Part shown: in pieces, positions 23,758-31,857 of the stretch
Position numbering within the stretch: position 1 is the first letter of the stretch
Layout of the letters: each line of letters starts with the position of its first letter
Source of the DNA: Clostridia bacterium
GTDB lineage: Bacteria; Bacillota; Clostridia; Christensenellales; Borkfalkiaceae
Assembly: GCA_017453045.1 (NCBI GenBank)
Contig: JAFTKX010000042.1
Span: 1 to 32,075 of the forward strand
Reading direction: 5' to 3'
DNA: 32,075 nt
Position numbers and translations under genes: made by a program
The notes under the pieces: model-generated
The model's database searches: none
Told to the model about the DNA's origin: nothing
What the model saw: the letters and a program-made list of their open reading frames with translations, nothing else

Positions 23758-25641
23758 ATGATAAAGAATTTTAATGAACTCAATGAAATGAGCGCAAAGT
23801 GCTCTGCTTGTTTATCTGCTAAATTTACCGGAAGCGACGGTAAAAGACATATGGTTTTATGCGGTGGTACGGGCTGTCTTTCTTCAATATCGGACGAAAT
23901 TACCGCTGAACTTAAAAGATTAGTTGCTGAAAAAGGTTTAGAAGACAAGGTTACCATCAACCAAGTAGGTTGTTTCGGTTTCTGTTCTCAAGGACCTTTC
24001 GTAAAGATTTATCCTGAAGATACTCTTTACAGACTCGTTCAACTTGAAGACTGCGCTGAAATTATCGAAAAGGATATTATCGGCGGAGAAGTTATCGAAA
24101 GACTTTTATACGTTGACCCAACTACTGCTGAAAAGGTTACCAAGCAAGACGATATTAACTTCTACAAAAAGCAAGTTCGCGTTGCATTGCACGGTTGCGG
24201 TAGCATCAATCCTGAAAGTATTGAAGAAAGTCTTGGCGCAGGCGCTTTCAAGGGCTTGGCAAGAGCGCTTCAAATGGACAGAGCGGACGTTATTAAAGAA
24301 GTTTTAGATTCTGGACTTCGCGGACGTGGCGGCGGCGGTTTCCCAACCGGTAGAAAGTGGCAATTTGCTTACGCTCAACCCGAAGGCGAAAAATACGTCG
24401 TTTGTAACGGCGACGAAGGCGACCCAGGCGCGTTCATGGATAGATCAATTCTCGAAGGTAACCCACTCGCAGTTATCGAAGGTATGATGATTGCAGGTTA
24501 CGCTATCGGCGCTCAAAACGGTTATTTCTACGTTAGAGCAGAATATCCTATCGCTGTTAACAGACTTAAAATGGCTATTAAGCAAGCCGAAGACCTTGGT
24601 CTTTTAGGCGACAATATACTTGGCACGAACTTCTCGTTCAGAGTTCATATCAGACTCGGCGCAGGCGCGTTCGTTTGCGGTGAAGAAACTGCGCTTTTGA
24701 ATTCTATCGAAGGTCAACGCGGTATGCCAAGACCACGTCCTCCGTTCCCTGCAGTTAAGGGACTTTGGGATTGTCCTTCAATTATCAACAACGTTGAAAC
24801 TCTCGCTTGCGTACCTTACATTTTAAGAGAAGGCAAAGACGCTTTCGCTAAAAACGGTACTGAAAAGTCAAAGGGAACTAAGGTTTTCGCTCTCGGCGGA
24901 AAAATCAACAACGTTGGTCTTGTTGAAATTCCTATGGGTACAACCCTTCGCGAACTTATTTACGATATCGGTGGCGGTATTCCTAACGGAAAGAAATTTA
25001 AGGCTATTCAAACTGGTGGTCCATCAGGCGGATGTTTAACTGCCGACGACCTTGATACTGAAATCGACTTCGATAACCTTGTTGCTAAAGGCTCAATGAT
25101 GGGTTCTGGTGGCGCAATCGTTATGGACGAAGACAACTGTATGGTTGACGTTGCTAAATTCTATATGGAATTTATCTACGACGAATCTTGCGGTAAATGT
25201 ACTCCTTGCCGTATCGGTACTAAGAGAATGCTTGAAATTCTTACCAAGATTACCGACGGTAAAGCAACTATGGACGATTTGGCTGAACTTGAAGACTTGG
25301 CTGAAAACGTAAAGAGCAACTCGCTTTGCGGTCTTGGACAAACTGCTCCAAACCCAATTCTTTCAACTCTCGCTCACTTTAGAGACGAATATATCGCTCA
25401 TATCGTTGATAAGAAGTGTCCCGCTCATATTTGTAAAAACCTTATGCAATACGTTATCGAGCAAGACAAGTGTTTCGGTTGCGGACTTTGCGCAAGACAA
25501 TGTCCTGTTAACGCTATCGTTAAGACCGATTACGTTGCTCCTGGTAAAAAACTTCCCGCTTACGCTATCGACCAAGATAAGTGTATTAAGTGTGGTATGT
25601 GTATTGCTTCTTGTAAGTTTAAGGCAATCGTTAAGAAATAA
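23758..25641 (+). CDS. hydB: Hydrogenase subunit HydB (NuoF-like, NAD(H)- and FMN-binding)
   Basis: The start is ATG 23758, 9 bases after GGAGG inside the end of hydC. The frame's longer 5' extension overlaps hydC and is rejected. The 627-residue product has, in order, a thioredoxin-like [2Fe-2S] domain (C35, C40, C72, C76), the FMN/NADH fold with GRGGGGFPTGRKW at 189-201 and CNGDEGDPGAF, a [4Fe-4S] site (C478, C481, C484, C524), and a C-terminal pair of ferredoxin-type clusters (C572, C575, C578, C582 and C609, C612, C615, C619). This layout matches HydB and HndC of bifurcating or NAD(P)-linked hydrogenases rather than plain NuoF. Confidence 0.95.
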   Translation: MIKNFNELNEMSAKCSACLSAKFTGSDGKRHMVLCGGTGCLSSISDEITAELKRLVAEKGLEDKVTINQVGCFGFCSQGPFVKIYPEDTLYRLVQLEDCAEIIEKDIIGGEVIERLLYVDPTTAEKVTKQDDINFYKKQVRVALHGCGSINPESIEESLGAGAFKGLARALQMDRADVIKEVLDSGLRGRGGGGFPTGRKWQFAYAQPEGEKYVVCNGDEGDPGAFMDRSILEGNPLAVIEGMMIAGYAIGAQNGYFYVRAEYPIAVNRLKMAIKQAEDLGLLGDNILGTNFSFRVHIRLGAGAFVCGEETALLNSIEGQRGMPRPRPPFPAVKGLWDCPSIINNVETLACVPYILREGKDAFAKNGTEKSKGTKVFALGGKINNVGLVEIPMGTTLRELIYDIGGGIPNGKKFKAIQTGGPSGGCLTADDLDTEIDFDNLVAKGSMMGSGGAIVMDEDNCMVDVAKFYMEFIYDESCGKCTPCRIGTKRMLEILTKITDGKATMDDLAELEDLAENVKSNSLCGLGQTAPNPILSTLAHFRDEYIAHIVDKKCPAHICKNLMQYVIEQDKCFGCGLCARQCPVNAIVKTDYVAPGKKLPAYAIDQDKCIKCGMCIASCKFKAIVKK

Positions 25642-25655
25642 TCGGAGGGTTTAAA

Positions 25656-27428
25656 ATGGCTAAAGTTAATATTAAAATCGAAGGCGTACCTTTCGAGGTA
25701 GATGCCGGCTTAACTATATTAGAAGCGGCAAAAAAATGCGGTTTTGAAATCCCATCTCTTTGCGCTTACAACCACGGCGAATGTTCAAAAGGCTCTTGTA
25801 GAGTATGTCTTGTAGAGGCAACTGGCGCAAGAGGTCTCGTTGCGTCGTGCGTATATCCGGTTGCAGAAGGTATGGAAATTAAAATTTCTTCGCCAAAGGC
25901 AACTGCAGCAAGAAGAACTTCAGTTGAACTTCTTCTTTCTAACCACAATAAAAACTGTCAACAATGCGACAAGAACGGCAAGTGCGAACTTTTACACGTT
26001 GCTAAAGTTACGGGCGCAAGAGACGATATGTATAAGGGCGACCAAACTCCTGTAACTGTTGACAGACTTACTCCGTCTATCTATAGAGATACTTCAAAGT
26101 GTGTTCTTTGCGGTAGATGCGTAGAAAGATGTAAAAACGCTCACGGCCTTGGAATTTTAGGCTTTGAAAAGCGTGGCTTTAACACTATCGTTGCTCCTGC
26201 TGAAAACAGAAGTTTTGCTAATTCTCCATGTATCCTTTGCGGACAATGCGTAAGCGTATGTCCGACCGGCGCTTTAATGGAAGTTTCTGAAATCGACAAG
26301 GTTGACGCAGCGATGAAGGCTGGTAAGTACGTAGTAGTTCAAACTGCTCCTGCAGTTAGAGCGGCTCTCGGCGAAGAATTCGATATGCCTATCGGAACTT
26401 TGGTTACTGGCAAGATGGTTGCGGCTCTCCGTCGTCTTGGCTTTAAAAAGGTTTTCGACACCAACTTTGCCGCTGACCTTACCATTATGGAAGAAGCAAC
26501 TGAACTTTTAGGAAGAATTACAAACGGTGGAAAACTTCCTATGATTACTTCTTGTTCTCCAGGTTGGGTAAACTATGCGGAACTTAACTACGGCGACCTT
26601 CTCCCACACCTTTCTTCTTGTAAGTCGCCACACGAAATGTTCGGCGCTATCTTAAAGAGTTATTATTGCGAAAAGAACGGTATTGATCCAAAAGATATGT
26701 TCGTTGTATCTATCATGCCTTGTACCGCTAAAAAGTACGAAAAAGAAAGACCAGAACTTTCAGTAAACGGACTTAAAGACGTAGACGCAGTTTTAACTAC
26801 GAGAGAACTTGGCAAACTTATCAAGCGTTCGGGTATCAATTTTGCAAAACTTCCCGACGAAGCGTTTGATAACGACGTCGTTGGCGAATATACAGGCGCA
26901 GGCGTTATCTTCGGTACTACCGGTGGCGTTATGGAAGCGGCTCTTAGAACTGCTGCGTTCAAACTTACGGGTGAAGAACTTAAACACGTTGAACTTCACG
27001 AAGTTCGTGGTTTTGACGGCATTAAAGAAGCAACTTACAACTTGGCTGGTACTCAAGTTAAGGTTGCAGTTGCCCACGGTATGAAGAACGCTAAAGTTCT
27101 TCTCGACCAAATTAGAGAAGGCAAGAGCGAATATCACTTTATCGAAATTATGGGATGCCCGGGCGGTTGCGTAGCAGGTGGTGGACAACCATACGTTAAA
27201 CCTTGTTTCCTTCCTAACGAAGCAGACGATATTTTAGATACTTTCAAAGCAAAGAGAGCAAGCGCTTTATATGCAGAAGACGAATCTAAAGAACTTAGAG
27301 CGTCGCATAGAAATCCGCAAATTGCTAAACTTTACGAAGATTTCCTTGGCGAACCAAATTCTCACAAGGCTCACGAACTTTTGCATACTCATTATCATGC
27401 AAGAGAAAGATTCTTTAAAAAAGATTAA
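25656..27428 (+). CDS. hydA: [FeFe]-hydrogenase catalytic subunit HydA
   Basis: The 590-residue product has an N-terminal [2Fe-2S] domain (C36, C48, C51, C65), a His-Cys [4Fe-4S] site (H97, C101, C104, C110), two [4Fe-4S] clusters (C149, C152, C155, C159 and C192, C195, C198, C202) and the H-cluster domain. The H-cluster motifs are L1 TSCSPGW (298-304), L2 MPCTAKKYE (from 354) and L3 CPGGCVAGGG (from 501). L1 has Ser301 where the best-known enzymes have Cys. Together with hydC and hydB this encodes a trimeric enzyme that makes or uses hydrogen with NAD(P)H, possibly with ferredoxin in a bifurcating mode. The HydEFG maturases must lie elsewhere. A GGAGG site precedes the ATG. Confidence 0.95.
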   Translation: MAKVNIKIEGVPFEVDAGLTILEAAKKCGFEIPSLCAYNHGECSKGSCRVCLVEATGARGLVASCVYPVAEGMEIKISSPKATAARRTSVELLLSNHNKNCQQCDKNGKCELLHVAKVTGARDDMYKGDQTPVTVDRLTPSIYRDTSKCVLCGRCVERCKNAHGLGILGFEKRGFNTIVAPAENRSFANSPCILCGQCVSVCPTGALMEVSEIDKVDAAMKAGKYVVVQTAPAVRAALGEEFDMPIGTLVTGKMVAALRRLGFKKVFDTNFAADLTIMEEATELLGRITNGGKLPMITSCSPGWVNYAELNYGDLLPHLSSCKSPHEMFGAILKSYYCEKNGIDPKDMFVVSIMPCTAKKYEKERPELSVNGLKDVDAVLTTRELGKLIKRSGINFAKLPDEAFDNDVVGEYTGAGVIFGTTGGVMEAALRTAAFKLTGEELKHVELHEVRGFDGIKEATYNLAGTQVKVAVAHGMKNAKVLLDQIREGKSEYHFIEIMGCPGGCVAGGGQPYVKPCFLPNEADDILDTFKAKRASALYAEDESKELRASHRNPQIAKLYEDFLGEPNSHKAHELLHTHYHARERFFKKD

Positions 27429-27444
27429 TAGTTATTAAATAACA

Positions 27445-27479
27445 AAAACCCCCGTATAAGTCGATTATACGGGGGTTTT
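27445..27479 (+). terminator. Terminator of the hydrogenase operon
   Basis: AAAACCCCCGTATAA (27445-27459) pairs perfectly with TTATACGGGGGTTTT (27465-27479). Confidence 0.9.
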
Positions 27480-27519
27480 GACGTAAATGAAATATATATT
27501 AACAATATTACAGATAAAA

Positions 27520-27544
27520 AAAGGGACTGCGGAGCAGTCCCTTT
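27520..27544 (-). terminator. Terminator of the NifU-like/GGGtGRT unit
   Basis: On the minus strand AAAGGGACTGC and GCAGTCCCTTT form an 11-bp stem with a 3-base loop. A run of T follows on that strand. Confidence 0.88.
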
Positions 27545-27563
27545 AGTTGCTTATAAAATTAAA

Positions 27564-28565
27564 TTATTTACTTGCTTCTTCAACTGCAACAGCGCATGCA
27601 ACGGTCATACCAACCATTGGGTTGTTACCAGCGCCGATAAGTCCCATCATCTCAACGTGAGCAGGAACTGAAGAAGAACCTGCAAATTGAGCGTCAGAGT
27701 GCATACGACCTAAAGTATCGGTAAAGCCGCAAGATGCAGGACCTGCAGCCATGTTATCTGGGTGGAGAGTTCTACCAGTACCGCCGCCAGACGCAACAGA
27801 GAAATATTTTCTATCGTTGTCGATACACCATTTCTTGTAAGTACCTGCAACAGGGTGTTGGAATCTGGTTGGGTTAGTAGAGTTACCGGTAATAGAAACT
27901 TGTACGTTTTCGTGAGCCATAATAGCAACGCCTTCAGAAACGTCGTCAGCGCCGTAACATCTAATCTTTGCTCTTTCGCCGTTTGAGTACGGAGTTTCGT
28001 TTACGATAGTAAGTTTGCCGGTGTAGTAGTCGTATTTAGTTTGAACGTAAGTAAATCCGTTGATACGGCTGATAATGAAAGCCGCGTCTTTACCAAGACC
28101 GTTCAAAACAACTTTAAGTGGCTCTTTTCTAACTTTGTTAGCCTTAAGAGCAATACCGATAGCGCCTTCTGCGGCAGCGAACGATTCGTGACCTGCTAAG
28201 AAACAGAAACAAGTGGTTTCTTCAGATAAAAGTCTTGCGGCAAGGTTACCGTGACCGATACCAACTTTTCTTTGGTCGGCAACAGAGCCTGGAATACAAA
28301 ACGCTTGAAGACCAACGCCGATGAGTGACGCAGCGTCAGCAGCCTTTTTAGCGCCTGCTTTAATAGCAACGGCAGCGCCTAAAGTATAAGCCCAAATAGC
28401 GTTTTCAAAACAAATAGGTTGAATACCGCGAACGATAGCGTCAACGTCAATACCTTTATCTAAACAAATTTGTCTTGCTTCTTCTAAATCTTTAATGCCG
28501 TATTTTGCAAGGCAGTCGTTAATTTGGTTAATTCTTCTGGAATATCCTTCAAAAGTAATACTCAT
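27564..28565 (-). CDS. GGGtGRT protein
   Basis: The 333-residue product belongs to the family named after its GGGtGRT motif, here GGGTGRT at residues 260-266, followed by LHPDNMAAGPASCGFTDT. A glycine-rich C-terminal part with GLIGAGNNPMVGMTVA is also typical. As far as I know the family has no established function. It occurs in anaerobes, commonly beside a NifU-like protein, as here. Several cysteines (residues 34, 52, 90, 119, 121, 203, 247, 279) could bind metal, but this is not shown. The gene is 15 bp downstream of the NifU-like gene, in the same operon, with a strong ribosome site (GGAGGTAG). Confidence 0.9.
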   Translation of the reverse strand: MSITFEGYSRRINQINDCLAKYGIKDLEEARQICLDKGIDVDAIVRGIQPICFENAIWAYTLGAAVAIKAGAKKAADAASLIGVGLQAFCIPGSVADQRKVGIGHGNLAARLLSEETTCFCFLAGHESFAAAEGAIGIALKANKVRKEPLKVVLNGLGKDAAFIISRINGFTYVQTKYDYYTGKLTIVNETPYSNGERAKIRCYGADDVSEGVAIMAHENVQVSITGNSTNPTRFQHPVAGTYKKWCIDNDRKYFSVASGGGTGRTLHPDNMAAGPASCGFTDTLGRMHSDAQFAGSSSVPAHVEMMGLIGAGNNPMVGMTVACAVAVEEASK

Positions 28566-28580
28566 TATTGCTACCTCCTA

Positions 28581-29273
28581 TTATTCTACGCGCGGGTCGA
28601 TAAATTTAACGCCTTCGTCAAATCTACCGTATTTACCAGATGCCTTTTCGTATGCTTCGTTTGGGGTAAGACCTTTCTTAATAAAGTCGGTCATTTTTCC
28701 AAGGCTTACGAAAGAGTAACCGATAACTTGGTTGTTAGCGTCGAGAGCCATTTTAGTAACGTATCCTTCAGCCATTTCAAGATATCTCGTACCTTTGAGT
28801 TTAGTTCCGTACATCGTACCAACTTGCGAACGAAGTCCTTTACCAAGGTCTTCAAGACCTGCGCCGATAACAAGACCGTCGTCAGAGAAAGCGGATTGAG
28901 TTCTTCCGTATACGATTTGTAAGAAAAGTTCTCTCATAGCGGTGTTGATAGCGTCGCACACAAGGTCGGTGTTGAGCGCTTCTAAAATGGTCTTTCCAGG
29001 GAGAATTTCAGACGCCATAGCGGCAGAGTGAGTCATACCCGAAAAACCGATAGTTTCAACAAGGGCTTCTTCAATGATACCCTTTTTAACGTTGAGAGAA
29101 AGTTTGCATGCGCCTTGTTGAGGAGCGCACCAGCCTACACCGTGAGTAAAGCCCGAAACGTCTTGAATTTCTCTCGACTGTACCCATAAACCTTCTTCAG
29201 GAATAGGAGCGGGGCCGTGGTTTGGTCCTTTAGCAACGCATACCATATTTTCAACTTCGTGAGAATATTGCAT
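28581..29273 (-). CDS. NifU-N-like Fe-S scaffold-type protein
   Basis: I start at ATG 29273, because GGAGGA is 7 bases upstream; a TTG 15 bases earlier overlaps that site. The 230-residue product resembles the NifU/IscU N-terminal scaffold fold: LSLNVKKGIIEEALVETIGFSG, then a small-residue helix AAMASEILPGKTILEAL. Cysteines 49, 56 and 106 are present, but the usual Cys in the GC-G turn is replaced (GFSGMTHS), so cluster binding may differ from true scaffolds. It is the first gene of a two-gene unit with the GGGtGRT gene, whose own promoter lies at 29309-29337. The role in Fe-S handling is inferred from the fold. Confidence 0.82.
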   Translation of the reverse strand: MQYSHEVENMVCVAKGPNHGPAPIPEEGLWVQSREIQDVSGFTHGVGWCAPQQGACKLSLNVKKGIIEEALVETIGFSGMTHSAAMASEILPGKTILEALNTDLVCDAINTAMRELFLQIVYGRTQSAFSDDGLVIGAGLEDLGKGLRSQVGTMYGTKLKGTRYLEMAEGYVTKMALDANNQVIGYSFVSLGKMTDFIKKGLTPNEAYEKASGKYGRFDEGVKFIDPRVE

Positions 29274-29308
29274 TATATATTCCTCCAAATAGATTTTTTA
29301 TCTTAACA

Positions 29309-29337
29309 ATTATAGCATATAACAAAACTTTTGACAA
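29309..29337 (-). promoter_or_regulatory. Promoter of the NifU-like/GGGtGRT unit
   Basis: On the minus strand TTGTCA (29332-29337) and TATAAT (29309-29314) are 17 bp apart, with TGC directly before the -10 box (extended -10). Confidence 0.8.
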
Positions 29338-29390
29338 TAAATATTTTAATATTTTTTACTGTTTTATATAAAAGGTTATACATCTTTTTG

Positions 29391-29419
29391 TTGACTTTTT
29401 GGGCGGTAAGGGTTATACT
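29391..29419 (+). promoter_or_regulatory. Promoter of tyrS
   Basis: TTGACT (29391-29396), 17 bp, TATACT (29414-29419). The leader is only about 25 bases, too short for a T-box. Confidence 0.75.
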
Positions 29420-29450
29420 TAATGCGTTATTATACTTTTAGGAGATTGTT

Positions 29451-30659
29451 ATGAAAAACGTATTAGACGTTCTCACCGAGCGTGGGTTTGTAAAACAGAC
29501 CGTTTATGGCGACGATTTAAGGAAAAAACTCGAAACTGAAAGTATTTCTTTCTACGTTGGTTTCGATCCCACGGCGGACTCACTTCATATAGGTCATTAT
29601 ATTCCCATTATGGCAATGGCGTGGATGCAAAGATACGGGCATACTCCTATCGCTCTTTTTGGCGGTGGAACGGGTATGATTGGCGATCCGTCTGGCAGAA
29701 GCGATATGCGCCAAATGTTGACGCCCGAAATTATAAATCACAATATTGCTTGCTTTAAAGAGCAAATGTCAAGATTTATCCGTTTCGACGGCGAAAACGC
29801 TGCTATTATCGAAAACAACGCAGACTGGCTTATGAAACTTAATTACGTTGAGTTTTTGCGTGATATCGGCGTTCATTTCTCGGTAAACAAAATGCTTACG
29901 GCAGAGTGTTTCCGTCAACGTATGGAAAAAGGTCTTACTTTCCTTGAATTTAACTATATGCTTATGCAAGGTTACGACTTTTTGTATCTCCACCAAAAAC
30001 ATGGTTGCGTGTTAGAAGTCGGTGGCGACGATCAATGGTCGAATATGCTTGCAGGCGTTGACCTTATAAGAAGAAAAGAGCAAAAAGACGCTTATTGCTT
30101 AACTTGTACCCTCCTTTTAAACAGCGAAGGCAAAAAGATGGGCAAAACTCAAAAAGGCGCGCTTTGGCTTGACGAAAAGAAGTGTTCGGTTTACGATTTC
30201 TATCAATATTTCCGTAACGTAGAAGACGTAAAAGTTGCAGAATGTATGCGACTTTTAACCTTTATGGAAATGGACGAGATTGCCGAACTTACCAAGTATA
30301 ACGACGAAAGAATAAATCAAGCGAAAGAGCGTTTGGCTTTTGAAGTTACTAAACTCGTTCACGGCGAAGAAAAGGCGATTGAAGCGCAAAGACAAGCAAA
30401 GGCTGCTTTTGGCGGAAACGTTGAGGATATGCCAACCTTTAACGCAAGCGGTTTAACTAACGTTATTGATATTATCGCCGCTGCCGGTATTGCTAAATCA
30501 AAGAGCGAAGCAAGACGTCTTATCGAAGGTAACGCAATTTCAGTTGACGATAAAAAGATTACCGTAGCCGAAGTTGAACTTTCCGACGAAATTAAGCAAA
30601 AGGGAAGTTTCGTTCTCCACAAGGGTAAAAAGGTACACGTAAATATTACGTTAAAATAA
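29451..30659 (+). CDS. tyrS: Tyrosyl-tRNA synthetase
   Basis: This 402-residue class I synthetase has the HIGH motif exactly at residues 46-49 (SLHIGHY), the tyrosine-pocket block GGDDQWSNML, a KMSKS equivalent KMGKT at 229-233, and a C-terminal S4 RNA-binding domain from about residue 340. It charges tRNA-Tyr. TAGGAG precedes the ATG. The length and the KMGKT form fit one of the two common bacterial TyrRS types. It is a monocistronic unit with a promoter directly upstream and a strong terminator. Unlike many Clostridial tyrS genes, it has no room for a T-box leader. Confidence 0.96.
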   Translation: MKNVLDVLTERGFVKQTVYGDDLRKKLETESISFYVGFDPTADSLHIGHYIPIMAMAWMQRYGHTPIALFGGGTGMIGDPSGRSDMRQMLTPEIINHNIACFKEQMSRFIRFDGENAAIIENNADWLMKLNYVEFLRDIGVHFSVNKMLTAECFRQRMEKGLTFLEFNYMLMQGYDFLYLHQKHGCVLEVGGDDQWSNMLAGVDLIRRKEQKDAYCLTCTLLLNSEGKKMGKTQKGALWLDEKKCSVYDFYQYFRNVEDVKVAECMRLLTFMEMDEIAELTKYNDERINQAKERLAFEVTKLVHGEEKAIEAQRQAKAAFGGNVEDMPTFNASGLTNVIDIIAAAGIAKSKSEARRLIEGNAISVDDKKITVAEVELSDEIKQKGSFVLHKGKKVHVNITLK

Positions 30660-30661
30660 TT

Positions 30662-30692
30662 AAAAAACTGCCGATAATTTCGGCAGTTTTTT
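30662..30692 (+). terminator. Terminator of tyrS, shared with the convergent gene
   Basis: AAAAAACTGCCGA (30662-30674) pairs perfectly with TCGGCAGTTTTTT (30680-30692). It overlaps the last codons of the convergent DUF2752 gene by 2 bases. Confidence 0.9.
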
Positions 30693-31032
30693 AATTATTT
30701 AAGAATAGTCTTATCAGATAATAGATAAAATTTATTATTAAAACTGCCGTAGCAACAACTAAAGGCAGTTTTTTCTTTTTTAGAACTTTTAAATGTACGA
30801 ACACCCAAGTTGAAAAAAGTAACGGAATAGCCATTACGTTAAATTTGTAGTACGCTTTAAAGTCAAGTTGTAACAAAGAAAGTAAAGCCCTTGTTACGCC
30901 ACAAGTAGGGCAGGGAAACTTAAAAATAAAAAGTATAGGACAAGTTATATTAAGAAGTTTAAAAAGCAAAAGAAAAAAGCATAATATCAAAAGATAGATA
31001 ATATGCTTTTTTCTTATATTAGGATTCTTCAC
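30691..31032 (-). CDS. DUF2752 membrane protein
   Basis: The 113-residue product has the DUF2752 signature FPCPTCGVTRALLSLLQLDF, followed by an Asn in YYKFNVMAIP, and three hydrophobic helices. Its function is unknown; the CPTCG pair could bind a metal or form a disulfide at the membrane. It follows the TM2-domain gene by 5 bp on the same strand, a pairing that I recall as common. The gene's 3' end runs into the tyrS terminator. Confidence 0.88.
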   Translation of the reverse strand: MKNPNIRKKHIIYLLILCFFLLLFKLLNITCPILFIFKFPCPTCGVTRALLSLLQLDFKAYYKFNVMAIPLLFSTWVFVHLKVLKKKKLPLVVATAVLIINFIYYLIRLFLNN

Positions 31033-31037
31033 TGTGA

Positions 31038-31373
31038 TTAAAGTAAGTTCATAACGTTCGTAAAATTAATTTCTTTTGCTTTCTTTTGAACGCTAAACCA
31101 GTCGACGATAGTTAAAATTCCACAAAGACCACCAGTCAAAAGTTTTAACACTCCCATACCCGTATCGCCAAGAACGAATCTGTCTACGCCAAAGCCACCG
31201 AGAAAAAGTGAAAGCAATAAAACTGTCGTAGGGTCTTTAAGTTCTACGCTCGAAACTAAAGTAAACTTGTCGTCATCAATAGTTTTAAGCCTATCCTTAA
31301 GAAATACAATTTTGTCCGCAGGGAAATACTTTTGATTTGTCATAATAAACATATCAATCTTTTGTTGATCCAT
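31038..31373 (-). CDS. TM2-domain membrane protein
   Basis: The 111-residue product has a soluble N-terminal half of about 45 residues, then a TM2 domain: two transmembrane helices joined by a short turn, with [19 protein letters not shown] and a [13 protein letters not shown] block. TM2 proteins are widespread in bacteria and lack a defined role. GGAGGA precedes the ATG by 4-5 bases. It is the first gene of a two-gene unit with the DUF2752 gene, divergent from an XRE regulator. A palindromic operator sits between its promoter and its start codon, which implies repression. Confidence 0.88.
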   Translation of the reverse strand: MDQQKIDMFIMTNQKYFPADKIVFLKDRLKTIDDDKFTLVSSVELKDPTTVLLLSLFLGGFGVDRFVLGDTGMGVLKLLTGGLCGILTIVDWFSVQKKAKEINFTNVMNLL

Positions 31374-31393
31374 AAAATCCTCCTTTTTAAAAA

Positions 31394-31412
31394 TGACATT
31401 TAGTAAATGTCA
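31394..31412. promoter_or_regulatory. Operator 1, perfect palindrome
   Basis: TGACATTTAGTAAATGTCA is a perfect 9+1+9 palindrome. It lies downstream of the predicted start of the TM2 transcript, where a bound repressor would block elongation. Confidence 0.75.
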
Positions 31413-31423
31413 AATTTAAGTTG

Positions 31424-31453
31424 ATTATAGCATATAATAATAAAAACTGTCAA
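31424..31453 (-). promoter_or_regulatory. Promoter of the TM2-DUF2752 unit
   Basis: On the minus strand TTGACA (31448-31453) and TATAAT (31424-31429) are 18 bp apart, with TGC before the -10 box. The -35 box overlaps operator 2. Confidence 0.8.
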
Positions 31454-31466
31454 GCACTAAATGTCA
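31448..31466. promoter_or_regulatory. Operator 2, one conserved half-site
   Basis: TAAATGTCA (31458-31466) is identical to the right half of operator 1. The left half, TGTCAAGCA, keeps only part of the symmetry. The centres are 54 bp apart. Confidence 0.6.
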
Positions 31467-31478
31467 AAAAGGTAAAAA

Positions 31479-31739
31479 ATGTTTATAAATAAAACGAGAG
31501 ATGGAAAAAATAACGTTTGTGGCGAACAAATAGCAAAGTTAAGAAAGGAAATGAAGATTTCACAAAGGAAGTTGGCGGATAAGTTGCAGATTGCAGGGCT
31601 AGACGTTGATAAAAACGCAGTTCAGCGTATGGAATCGGGACAAAGGTTTATTACTGATATTGAGGTGGTATATTTAGTAAAAGTTTTAAAATGTTCATTT
31701 GAAGATTTGTTTGATTTAAAAGCGGGCGACGATTTATAA
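31479..31739 (+). CDS. XRE-family regulator
   Basis: The 86-residue protein is a Cro/CI-type helix-turn-helix: GEQIAKLRKEMKISQRKLADKLQ, a short insertion IAGLDVD, recognition helix NAVQRMESGQR, and the ending LKCSFEDLFDLKAGDDL. The NAVQRMESG recognition segment and the inserted residues resemble a common Clostridial subgroup. AAAAAGG lies about 6 bases ahead of the ATG, a weak ribosome site. It is divergent from the TM2-DUF2752 pair, and the repeats TGACATTTA/TAAATGTCA between them are its likely binding sites. I could not find a convincing promoter for it. Confidence 0.9.
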   Translation: MFINKTRDGKNNVCGEQIAKLRKEMKISQRKLADKLQIAGLDVDKNAVQRMESGQRFITDIEVVYLVKVLKCSFEDLFDLKAGDDL

Positions 31740-31752
31740 AACCGTAAAAATA

Positions 31753-31790
31753 ATAGCGGATGGAAAACCCATCCGCTATCGTTTATTTTT
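31753..31790 (+). terminator. Terminator of the XRE gene
   Basis: ATAGCGGATGG (31753-31763) pairs perfectly with CCATCCGCTAT (31769-31779), then CGTTTATTTTT. Confidence 0.85.
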
Positions 31791-31831
31791 GATTATTCTA
31801 AAACTCTAAATTTAATAATAAATATTTCGTA

Positions 31832-31854
31832 GGGGAGGGGCTTGTCCCCTCCCT
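31832..31854. repeat. G-rich/C-rich hairpin
   Basis: GGGAGGGG (31833-31840), loop CTTGT, CCCCTCCC (31846-31853). It is a very stable 8-bp GC stem in an AT-rich stretch with no T-run, so not a terminator. It resembles dispersed intergenic repeats of some Clostridia. Confidence 0.6.
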
Positions 31855-31857
31855 AAA

